Shown: positions 47,219-55,493 of the stretch, piece by piece
Layout: each line of letters begins with the position of its first letter
How positions within the stretch are numbered: the stretch's first letter is position 1
Assembly (NCBI GenBank): GCA_002716625.1
Contig: PBAS01000017.1
Location: forward strand, 62,001 to 126,000
Direction: 5' to 3'
Source: Phycisphaeraceae bacterium
GTDB lineage: Bacteria > Planctomycetota > Phycisphaerae > Phycisphaerales > Phycisphaeraceae
Length of the DNA stretch: 64,000 bases
Notes under the pieces: model-generated
Told to the model about the DNA's origin: nothing
Databases searched by the model: none
The model's input: the letters and a program-made list of their open reading frames with translations, nothing else
Made by a program: the position numbers and the translations under genes

Positions 47219-48688
47219 ATGAAATCAAACTACTTGCAATTTCGAGACATCGCGATCAGTTTTGCGGTTCTCTTTGTCTTGTTGGTGGTGCCAGTTTCGG
47301 CACAACTTGCTACGGAAGTGCCATCTAAACCCAATGTCATTCTCATTGTCATTGATGATTTAGGCTGGAAGGATCTGGCCTTTATGGGTAATGAATTTGC
47401 CGAAACGCCAAATATCGACCGTTTGGCAAGTGAAGGTGTAGTGTTTACAAATGCCTACGCTAACGCACCCAATTGCGCGCCATCGAGAGCATCCTTGCTG
47501 TCTGGACAATACACACCGCGACATGAGATCTACACGGTTACCACATCATATCGCTGCGAGGCGAAGGACCGACAACTTATCTCCACGCCAACAAAAGACT
47601 TTCTTGGACGTAGTGTGGTTACGATGGCTGAGGCAGTTAAATCAAACGGGTATGTAAGTGCTGCTATGGGCAAGTGGCACCTTGGTAATGATCCTCGTTT
47701 TGGCCCATCGGGCCAAGGGTTCAATTTTAATCTCGGTGGCAGCAGTGCGGGCTTGCCGGCAAGTTACTTTAGTCCGTATAAGAACCCATATATCAAAGAT
47801 GGCGCTCCCGGTGAGTATTTGACGGATCGATTAACCGGTGAAGCTCTCAGGTTCATGACCGGCCAACAGGCGGGAAACCATCCGTTCTTGCTCTATTTGT
47901 CGCACTACGCATTACATGTTCCGCTGATGGCCAAGCAGGAATTAGTTGAAAAATACCAAAAGAAATCTCCTGATCGTAGTAAAGCCTCGGTTGTCTATGC
48001 AGCAATGATCGAAAGTGTTGATCAGGGTGTTGGGCAGATTATGGTTAAACTCAAGGAGCTAGGAATTACGCAAAACACCGTCATTATTTTTACATCAGAT
48101 AACGGTGGACATGGCGGTGTTACCTCGATGTCCCCTCTTAGAGGGGCAAAGGGGACACTTTATGAAGGGGGTATTCGTGTACCGTTGATTGTCCATTGGC
48201 CTGGTAGGTTGAATGGCGGGGTGGTCATTGATACACCGGTTATTGGGACGGACCTTTATCCAACAATTCTTGAAATAACTGGTAGTGACCGGCCATCAGA
48301 TCATGTGCTGGACGGGAAGAGTTTGATGTCGTTGTTGACGAACAGCGGGACTTTTGAAAGGGAGGCGATCTTCTGGCACTTTCCTGTATATATAAATTCA
48401 CATCCTGGCATGAATAAGCCTTGGCTGACAACTCCCGCTGCGGCAGTACGCCGTGGCAATTGGAAGTTAATTGAGTATTTTGAGCCAAATCGTGATGCAG
48501 AACTCTATAACCTCGAATCCGACATTAGTGAACAGCACAATCTGATCGAGGTTGAGACCCAGGTTGCCAAAGATTTGTTCGACCTGATGGTAGAGTGGCG
48601 CAAGTCAATCGATGCGCCTGTGCCGACTGAACCGAATCTACTTTACGAGGCGGCTGCGGTAGATGCCCGTGATTTAAACATTAGATAA
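47219..48688 (+). CDS. Sulfatase, formylglycine type, Sec-exported
   Basis: A 489-residue arylsulfatase-A-like enzyme. From ATG 47219 it has a Sec signal peptide (hydrophobic core about residues 12-28). The catalytic motif is C86-A-P-S-R (formylglycine Cys), with D-D-L-G-W for the metal site and T-S-D-N-G-G downstream. A TTG at 47210 also fits the frame; ATG was chosen because GGAAG lies about 5 nt before it. The gene follows the first sulfatase by 42 nt. Target glycan unknown. Confidence 0.9.
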   Translation: MKSNYLQFRDIAISFAVLFVLLVVPVSAQLATEVPSKPNVILIVIDDLGWKDLAFMGNEFAETPNIDRLASEGVVFTNAYANAPNCAPSRASLLSGQYTPRHEIYTVTTSYRCEAKDRQLISTPTKDFLGRSVVTMAEAVKSNGYVSAAMGKWHLGNDPRFGPSGQGFNFNLGGSSAGLPASYFSPYKNPYIKDGAPGEYLTDRLTGEALRFMTGQQAGNHPFLLYLSHYALHVPLMAKQELVEKYQKKSPDRSKASVVYAAMIESVDQGVGQIMVKLKELGITQNTVIIFTSDNGGHGGVTSMSPLRGAKGTLYEGGIRVPLIVHWPGRLNGGVVIDTPVIGTDLYPTILEITGSDRPSDHVLDGKSLMSLLTNSGTFEREAIFWHFPVYINSHPGMNKPWLTTPAAAVRRGNWKLIEYFEPNRDAELYNLESDISEQHNLIEVETQVAKDLFDLMVEWRKSIDAPVPTEPNLLYEAAAVDARDLNIR

Positions 48689-48694
48689 TCAACA

Positions 48695-50224
48695 ATGTCT
48701 CTTCCTCCTTTATCATCGACGTTCTACCCACGAGCATTTCTCCTGGTCTTGGTTGTCAGTTTGGTTACTCTAGGTGGTGTTTGCCTTATGGGTTGCGGCC
48801 AAGAAGAACAGCTGGAATCCAGCAGTCGAGTTTATTCCGAACCATTTCCTCAGTTCGATCCGCCTCCAAATATTTTGTTTCTATCAATTGATACGCAAAG
48901 AGCAGATCACTTGGGATGTTATGGATATGCTCGTGACACGTCGCCTAACATCGACCATTTTGCTGCGGAGTCGGTTCGGTATACACAGGCATATGCGCCG
49001 ACCCCGTGGACATTGCCCTCACATGTCGCGATGTTCTGTGGCCGCCATCCGTATAAGTTGGGGATCAATGACATCAATGCGGCAATTCCTTTAACGGCAC
49101 CCGTCATGACCACTTATCTCAAGGCAGCAGGTTATCAAACTGCTGCATTTGTGGATTCTAAACCAAAGGGGATGGTTGGCGCCCGCCGCGGCTTTGACCG
49201 AGGTTTCGATGTGTATAAGCATGCACCGCATCAGGCTTCAGTTCAGTCACCGTTTGTATATGAAATGGCCGCCACCGTTGAGGTGGCTCAGCATTGGCTT
49301 ATGCAGCGTGATGTAAACAAGCCGTTCTTTCTTTTTCTTCATACGAAATCTGTTCATGGCGTTGCCGAAGGCCAAGGCAACGATCCTAGGCGTTTCCCTT
49401 ATGACAAGCCTGAGCCCTACCGGTCACGATATCTGACGGTAGATCAGGCCAAGTTCATTTGGGGTGGACCTGGTGAGCCTGGGGCTGAACCATATTTGCG
49501 ATATTTAAACAAGCAGTTCGCACATGGGACCCTGGATCCGGCCACGTATTCAGCGCAGAGGGTTGAAGCACTCAAGGCACTGTATGACGGCGGTATCCGG
49601 TATATGGATCAGTACTTCGGAGTATTAATGAAGTTTCTGGATGAGACCGGATTATCGCAAGACACCATTGTGATTGTAACTGCTGATCATGGCGAAGGAT
49701 TTCTTGAGCACCAGTTCTTTCATCACATTGAAGTATACAAGCAGCTATTGCATGTGCCGCTGATCATTCGTCTTCCACGGGATCGGATGGGCAAAGTGAT
49801 TGAGTTGCCTGTTGAGATCGGCGATATCATGCCGACAATCTTGGGGTTTGCAGGTCTGGAAGCCCCAGATTCGATCGATGCCATTCGATTGCCATTGGAT
49901 TCATCTATAAATCGTCCCAAACGCCAGATATTTGGTTGCTATCAATTTGGCGACCGTGGGTTCTATGATGCATTTTCGTTGCTGGAGGGAGACTGGAAAT
50001 TACTTTTCCACAAGTATCCCAAAAATAAGACGTGGCAGGCGGATCTTTTTAATGTCTCTTCGGATATGGACGAGCTTACGCCAATCACCTCGAAATCGGA
50101 TCGCACTAAAGCGATGCTTAAGAGCATTACCATGTGGCAGGGTCTATCGAGCACTACTCAATCAGCGATTTCATTGGATCCGGAAACCTTGAATCACTTG
50201 CGGAATCTTGGCTACATTGATTAA
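48695..50224 (+). CDS. Sulfatase-like lipoprotein without the formylglycine Cys (Thr nucleophile predicted)
   Basis: A 509-residue member of the alkaline phosphatase/sulfatase superfamily. A signal peptide with L-M-G-C34 suggests lipid anchoring. The metal residues D66 (S-I-D-T) and A-D-H-G-E are present, but the position of the sulfatase Cys is Thr106 (T106-L-P-S-H). Such enzymes cannot be activated by formylglycine; known relatives with Thr act as phospho- or phosphoglycerol transferases or hydrolases. The C-terminus ends in D-P-E-T-L-x-x-L-R-N-L-G-Y, shared with 50264 and 55494. It starts 6 nt after the previous stop. Activity is inferred. Confidence 0.83.
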   Translation: MSLPPLSSTFYPRAFLLVLVVSLVTLGGVCLMGCGQEEQLESSSRVYSEPFPQFDPPPNILFLSIDTQRADHLGCYGYARDTSPNIDHFAAESVRYTQAYAPTPWTLPSHVAMFCGRHPYKLGINDINAAIPLTAPVMTTYLKAAGYQTAAFVDSKPKGMVGARRGFDRGFDVYKHAPHQASVQSPFVYEMAATVEVAQHWLMQRDVNKPFFLFLHTKSVHGVAEGQGNDPRRFPYDKPEPYRSRYLTVDQAKFIWGGPGEPGAEPYLRYLNKQFAHGTLDPATYSAQRVEALKALYDGGIRYMDQYFGVLMKFLDETGLSQDTIVIVTADHGEGFLEHQFFHHIEVYKQLLHVPLIIRLPRDRMGKVIELPVEIGDIMPTILGFAGLEAPDSIDAIRLPLDSSINRPKRQIFGCYQFGDRGFYDAFSLLEGDWKLLFHKYPKNKTWQADLFNVSSDMDELTPITSKSDRTKAMLKSITMWQGLSSTTQSAISLDPETLNHLRNLGYID

Positions 50225-50263
50225 TCAGACTACACCGAAACCCGAAGTCAAAAGAAGATATTG

Positions 50264-51586
50264 CTATTGGGTGTAACCCAGTTTCTTTAGTTCTTCGATC
50301 ACGGCAAGGTCGATTTCTCTGGTCGGCGGTTGGCCGTTCAACTCATCCTCAAATTGAGAAAACTGGCGTTTCAACGCGTTAGGTAAAGTTTTAGCTATTG
50401 CATTGTCCTGTTGTGGGAGGTCTAGCAGCTGTTCCTGATTTCCACGGAAGATGCGACCGTCAGGATAGACAATGAAAAACAGGTCGTAGTCGTGTATGTG
50501 CACCTTCCCATCCAGCCTCGTTTCTTCAAATGGAATTTCAAAGGTTCGACGCATGCCAAAGGCCGGAGTTGGTTGCTTGGGTTTTTGCAACAAACTCCGT
50601 GCTCCCGGGGTATCATGTTGAACATTGGCCAAATCGAGAATTGTTGGCATGATGTCAATGGAGCCAGCAACATCGTCTCGCATGCCCGGTGTGATTCTGG
50701 GCGATATAATGAAAGCCGGTACATGAATTTGCCAGTGGGTGATCCGTTTGCCGTGTGCCACAGAGCCATCTTCGCCAAAGCTTTCACCGTGGTCGGAGGT
50801 GATGATCAGATGGGTGTCGTATTTCCTTGATTCTACTTCCAGACGCTGTAGTACCTGGTGAAGATGTTGATCCAGATATTTGACATCCATATCGTAGTAC
50901 TGGCGAAACTTCGCCACCATCTGATTGAGCTGTTTCCTACTTTCGCCGCGTTGAACGGCTCGTTCTAGCTGAGGCTTGGGGGTAAAACCGCGAAATTGGC
51001 CTGACGTATCTCCATAAGGTGCATGGGGGTCATAGTAGTGAAACCAGAAGAATTGCTTATCGCCTTCAGCTGTATCCAGTTGGCGCATAATGGACTTGGT
51101 GATTTGATCGGCTAGAGCGTATTTAGATTCCTTTCGACCTTCAGTAAATGTTTCATCGTAGCGGTCAAATCCCTGGTCAAACTGTGAGACCTTGCTTGTA
51201 ACGGGGAAGGAGGCCACTACAGCAGAGGTTGTAAATCCATTTTCTTTTAAAATTTCTGCCACGGTTGTGTGCTTAACATCCAAGACCTGACCATTTCTAG
51301 ACACACCATGCTGCCACGGATGCATGGCGGTGAACTTGGTGGCATGTGTAGGTTGTGTGGTTGAGGTGGCTGTATAAAAGCGAGTGAAAATGAGACCTTT
51401 ATCTCCCACTGCCCGTGAAAGAGGCATAGTGGTTGGCTGGTCCTTACCTCCCATCATTGAATCATAGCGGAGTGTGTCGAGTGTAATCAGCACAATTCGC
51501 GTCGGTTTAGATCCCGACAAGGTATAGATGGTGGCCACGGTGCCGATGATCCCAATGGCCAGAATCATAAAAACAATTTTCCGCAT
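50264..51586 (-). CDS. Sulfatase-like membrane protein without the formylglycine Cys
   Basis: A 440-residue sulfatase-superfamily protein. One N-terminal hydrophobic segment (about residues 4-23) without a clear cleavage site would anchor it. The metal motifs are present (T-L-D-T at residue 35-38, T-S-D-H-G-E further on), while the Cys position is Thr77 in T77-Q-P-T-H. The C-terminus ends with E-E-L-K-K-L-G-Y. Its stop converges on that of the 48695 gene with 39 nt between. It is the last gene of the minus-strand set that starts at 57659. Substrate unknown. Confidence 0.82.
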   Translation of the reverse strand: MRKIVFMILAIGIIGTVATIYTLSGSKPTRIVLITLDTLRYDSMMGGKDQPTTMPLSRAVGDKGLIFTRFYTATSTTQPTHATKFTAMHPWQHGVSRNGQVLDVKHTTVAEILKENGFTTSAVVASFPVTSKVSQFDQGFDRYDETFTEGRKESKYALADQITKSIMRQLDTAEGDKQFFWFHYYDPHAPYGDTSGQFRGFTPKPQLERAVQRGESRKQLNQMVAKFRQYYDMDVKYLDQHLHQVLQRLEVESRKYDTHLIITSDHGESFGEDGSVAHGKRITHWQIHVPAFIISPRITPGMRDDVAGSIDIMPTILDLANVQHDTPGARSLLQKPKQPTPAFGMRRTFEIPFEETRLDGKVHIHDYDLFFIVYPDGRIFRGNQEQLLDLPQQDNAIAKTLPNALKRQFSQFEDELNGQPPTREIDLAVIEELKKLGYTQ

Positions 51587-51629
51587 CCTTTGTATACTCC
51601 TGCCAAATCCCTAAATGGGAAAGTTGCCT

Positions 51630-53297
51630 TTAGTGTTCAGGTTTGAGTTTCCAGACCAAGATGTCGTGATCCTTGTAGATTGGTTGCCCCAGTGCTTGGA
51701 TAGCGTATTGCGCGATAGTATCCATTGGGACCAATGTTTTTAGGTATTTTTTCTGTCGGATCATGAGTGATTCGATATTTGGATCCTTCATCTTAGGCCA
51801 CGCTTGGTTGTATACAAAGTTCCAATACCAATTAAGTTCACGATCTACGTTTAGATGGATGATGAGATAATCTGCACCGCTATCCAAGATGGGTTGGGCG
51901 CTTTTCATTGGTATATAAGGTCCGGCTGGAACCTCTGCGTTTGGCTTAAGGGCCATGGTCATTCCGATGAGGACGTCCTTTTTGTGTTGCAGGTAATAAT
52001 TACGATATAGAATCACTGCCCGGCTGCGTAGTTCGGGGACTTCGATAATCCGTACAGGACCGTCAATTTCGGCAAGCTGCTTGTAAAACTTGGGTGTGCC
52101 ATCCCAAGGTACATCAAAGGCTGGCAGCGGCATCATCCCAATATAAGTGTTAGCAAATGGTCCGTCATTGGTGTGCTCAGCTCCACGGGGTCCTGCCCAG
52201 AAGCTGATTGCAATTAGAGAAATACCCAGAACCAGCGATACAGCATGAACCGCGGGTGTGGGTAGACGCGTTAAGCGTATGATTTCAACAAACAGCCAAA
52301 ACGTGAGCATAATCATGAAAGGTAATGCCGGCAGCAGATAACGCGCGTAGGCATAGGTCATCCCCGCAGGTTGAGTTACAACTAACGCAATGACCGGCAC
52401 AAGCACTGCAAAGGCTAGGATGCTGCCGGATCGTCGTCGGGCAAGCGCCAGCCCGGCAATTGCGATTGGAATAGTGATTGTCCAGATCATCGTGATCACC
52501 CGGTTTCCCGTGAGCAAATCTAAAACATCAAACGCGGCAAAATGCTCCACTTCGCCTTTGCCGGTTTTGTTATGGATGAAATTCCACAGTCCATCCCATG
52601 CTGGGATATATAGCAGGAAGCAAATCGTTGCCCCCACTGCCAAACTGCCCGTCAGCCATGCCAAGTCCCTATACCGCTTCATAATGAGATTGCACACGAT
52701 CACGGTCATGCCGATGCCAACAACAAACGCAACAGTGGTTAGGTGTACATAGGGCAGCAAGCCCGATGAAATTGCTAGAACTGCGTGCCACCATGGTTTT
52801 GGTCTGGCATTTGCAAGGGTCATGACGGTTGCATATGCCATCACAATCGCCAGGAATAATGCCAGTAGATAAGAGCGGCCAAAACCACAATAGAAGAGGA
52901 ATAAAGAATTTGTTGAAAGTGATAAAGCAGTTAGTACTGCAGGGACACGGCCCACCATGCAACTAGCAGCGGGATAGATTACCAGGAGCGTGGCGATGGC
53001 GCCAAGGATTGCGGGCAAGCGGTATGCCCAAAGTCCTGGCCCCATGATGTCCACGGCAAACCGCTGAATAAGCGGCAATGCGACACCTGAGCCATGTGCG
53101 TCATAGATCTTTAAGATGTCCCCATAGGATTGATTCAAATGCCAGATACTATGAAACTCATCACCAAAGAGATGTACGTTCCCACGCCCGGCCAGACAAA
53201 AGTATAGGCCGATAACAATGGCCAATGCGACCAATGGCAGGGCAATGGCCAACGGTAAATCGTCCATCTTTTTCTTGGGATCAAATTTCGTATCCAT
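51630..53297 (-). CDS. GT39-type membrane glycosyltransferase (ArnT/PMT-like)
   Basis: A 555-residue polytopic protein with about ten membrane segments. The first loop contains F-G-D-E-F-H-S, the acidic motif of GT39/ArnT-like enzymes that use a polyprenyl-phosphate sugar on the outer face of the inner membrane. The C-terminal soluble part has about 170 residues. It lies between the GT39-TPR gene (124 nt upstream) and the Thr-type sulfatase-like gene (43 nt downstream). The acceptor could be a glycan, lipid or protein. Confidence 0.82.
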   Translation of the reverse strand: MDTKFDPKKKMDDLPLAIALPLVALAIVIGLYFCLAGRGNVHLFGDEFHSIWHLNQSYGDILKIYDAHGSGVALPLIQRFAVDIMGPGLWAYRLPAILGAIATLLVIYPAASCMVGRVPAVLTALSLSTNSLFLFYCGFGRSYLLALFLAIVMAYATVMTLANARPKPWWHAVLAISSGLLPYVHLTTVAFVVGIGMTVIVCNLIMKRYRDLAWLTGSLAVGATICFLLYIPAWDGLWNFIHNKTGKGEVEHFAAFDVLDLLTGNRVITMIWTITIPIAIAGLALARRRSGSILAFAVLVPVIALVVTQPAGMTYAYARYLLPALPFMIMLTFWLFVEIIRLTRLPTPAVHAVSLVLGISLIAISFWAGPRGAEHTNDGPFANTYIGMMPLPAFDVPWDGTPKFYKQLAEIDGPVRIIEVPELRSRAVILYRNYYLQHKKDVLIGMTMALKPNAEVPAGPYIPMKSAQPILDSGADYLIIHLNVDRELNWYWNFVYNQAWPKMKDPNIESLMIRQKKYLKTLVPMDTIAQYAIQALGQPIYKDHDILVWKLKPEH

Positions 53298-53420
53298 TCA
53301 TTAGGCCTCATGGCATACAGGTTACATAGAACATTGCCTAGTTATACATTTGTGTTCAATGCCAGGTTTATCATGGATGCGATTCGGCATCATCATGTAA
53401 AGGTTATGGGTATTGTATTT

Positions 53421-55469
53421 TTACTTGGGTTGGACATAGGACATTGATTGCTCATACAACCGAAGCCTTTGGCGGATGCGGTCCAGTAGATCGTTGTGTT
53501 CTTTTTCGCCGGTAAGTTCAAGTGCCTGTTGTGCGGTTTGTTTGGCTTGGTCAAATAAATTAGCTGCAGCATAAGCTGCAGCAAGCGTGTCAAGAACTGA
53601 TGCATCTTGCTTAACGGTTAATTCATTGGCACGTTTGGCATATTGGATTGCTTCGCCAGGCCTGCGGACCAATGGGTCATAATCCGTTGCAAGAACCCAT
53701 GCCACCGTATTGTACGGGAGCGGCCATTGGGGCTGTTTGCGCATGGCAATTGAAAACTGAACCAAGGCGTTGTCAATTTCTCGTTTTTCCAATAATGCCA
53801 TTCCGTAGTCGTGGTGGACGCCAGCATCATCATGGACGCTCGCCCTTTTGTGGATCTCGATCGCTGTTTGGTAGTGGATGGTGGCTTCATCCAACTCACC
53901 GGATGATCGCAAGACATTTGCCAGGTTGGTGTATGCGTTGGCCATGTTTGGATTGATATCCAGTGCCTGTCGGTAATAGTTCTCGGATTCCTTTAATCTG
54001 CCGGCCAATCGTAACTTGTTTGCTACGTTGTACCTGGTTGCCGCTCCCAATTTGCGTTCGAATTCCCGTGGTCGCCAATTGCTTGCTACTGCCGTGAGGC
54101 CGATGACAGTGATTGATAACCAGATCATCAACTTACTGCGTGAATGCATGAACAGCCGAAGTTGAGTCAGACCGCCAGCCGCAAAAAGGATCAAGAAAGG
54201 TACCAGCGGATAGCGATATCGGGCAAAGACATAGAATGCGACAACACTTGCTGCGTAGATGACTGTCATCAGATAGAAAAGCCATAACTTGTGACGATCC
54301 CTCCATGTAATGCAGATACCCAATAACGCCAATGGTGCTAATACGCCAAAGTGCCAAATCATAATTAGGATGGACATAGGTTTGGACCACTGGGCGTAAG
54401 TATATAAGTCTGATGTGTCTTCCAACTCAATAGCATTCCAGACCAAGCGGGTCTTTGTTAGCATGAGCTTAAGCCAATCGAGCGGATGTTCAGTGATATA
54501 TGTTTGCACTTGGGCAACCCAGTACCTCGAGACTTCAGCAGGATTAAGTTGTCTTCCAGTGGCCTTTTGGGCCAACTCGGTTGCATCTTGACGTTCGTAC
54601 TTCACATTGCCCCGGCCAGGCCGCAATGGTCGGTACGTACCATCCGACTTTTCGTTGTTGCCGATATACAAGTTGGGGCCAAACTGGCTAGTGGTCAGGT
54701 GGAACCCATCCCCCACGGCTTGATTACGCAGCATGACAGGTGAAAGTACGGTTGCAAGACCCGCTAGGAATAGGATGGCACATATTAAACGTCGCGAGTT
54801 ATGACGGCGGTAGGTCGCACCAAGCCAAATAACAATTGCCCCTACAAAGACCAGGGCGTTCTCTCTGCATAGAACCAGGCCTCCAAGGGCTGCGCCAACC
54901 CAGAACCACATTGCGACACCGGGTTTTAGGGTCGCGTGGCTCAAGAGCCAGATAATCAGCGATAGGAACAAACAATCGAGTACAGACTTCTGAATGAGAC
55001 CATCAAAAAAAATAGCCGGTGTATACAACGCCATCATGATGCCGGCCAGTACACCAGCAGGTATGGAAAAAATCCGTTTGGTTGCATCACCTATCAACAC
55101 ACTGGCCAGCGAACCAATAATGGCTTGGCAAATGCGAACTGACAGCAGGTCATCGGCGCCCAATGTGTAAAGTAGGCCAAGGAAATATGGATACAGTGGC
55201 GCTTGATAGAAAACCTCCTGTCCCAGCCAATTGCCACTGGCTATTTCATTGGCCCATTCATGGTATCCCTGGCCATCCCCCATGTAAAAATTAAAGAAGG
55301 GAGATGACCTAAGTTCGAGCAGGTAAATCACCCGGACCACCAGTGCGAGCAAGAAGATTCCCAAGAGTATCCACCTGTACCGAGGCTGCGCAGATTGATC
55401 TGGAACATCCAAAATTCTGTTCTGCGGGTTGCTGGGTAGCACTGGCGTAGTGGCGTCGATCGATTTCAT
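53421..55469 (-). CDS. GT39-type membrane glycosyltransferase with C-terminal TPR domain
   Basis: A 682-residue protein of two parts. Residues 30-460 form a polytopic GT39-like enzyme: M-G-D-G-Q-G-Y in the first loop, Y-Q-A-P-L-Y-P-Y, and R-Y-R-Y-P-L-V-P near the end of the membrane part. From about residue 480 there are TPR repeats (N-P-N-M-A-N-A-Y-T-N-L-A-N-V), then a distinct tail with A-W-V-L-A-T and S-V-L-D-T-L-A-A-A-Y-A-A. The last 90 residues match the end of the sulfatase-like protein at 55494. It starts 24 nt after that gene, so both are co-expressed. Surface glycosylation of an unknown acceptor is inferred. Confidence 0.83.
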   Translation of the reverse strand: MKSIDATTPVLPSNPQNRILDVPDQSAQPRYRWILLGIFLLALVVRVIYLLELRSSPFFNFYMGDGQGYHEWANEIASGNWLGQEVFYQAPLYPYFLGLLYTLGADDLLSVRICQAIIGSLASVLIGDATKRIFSIPAGVLAGIMMALYTPAIFFDGLIQKSVLDCLFLSLIIWLLSHATLKPGVAMWFWVGAALGGLVLCRENALVFVGAIVIWLGATYRRHNSRRLICAILFLAGLATVLSPVMLRNQAVGDGFHLTTSQFGPNLYIGNNEKSDGTYRPLRPGRGNVKYERQDATELAQKATGRQLNPAEVSRYWVAQVQTYITEHPLDWLKLMLTKTRLVWNAIELEDTSDLYTYAQWSKPMSILIMIWHFGVLAPLALLGICITWRDRHKLWLFYLMTVIYAASVVAFYVFARYRYPLVPFLILFAAGGLTQLRLFMHSRSKLMIWLSITVIGLTAVASNWRPREFERKLGAATRYNVANKLRLAGRLKESENYYRQALDINPNMANAYTNLANVLRSSGELDEATIHYQTAIEIHKRASVHDDAGVHHDYGMALLEKREIDNALVQFSIAMRKQPQWPLPYNTVAWVLATDYDPLVRRPGEAIQYAKRANELTVKQDASVLDTLAAAYAAANLFDQAKQTAQQALELTGEKEHNDLLDRIRQRLRLYEQSMSYVQPK

Positions 55470-55493
55470 CTGGACTTATTAATCGTTTGGTTG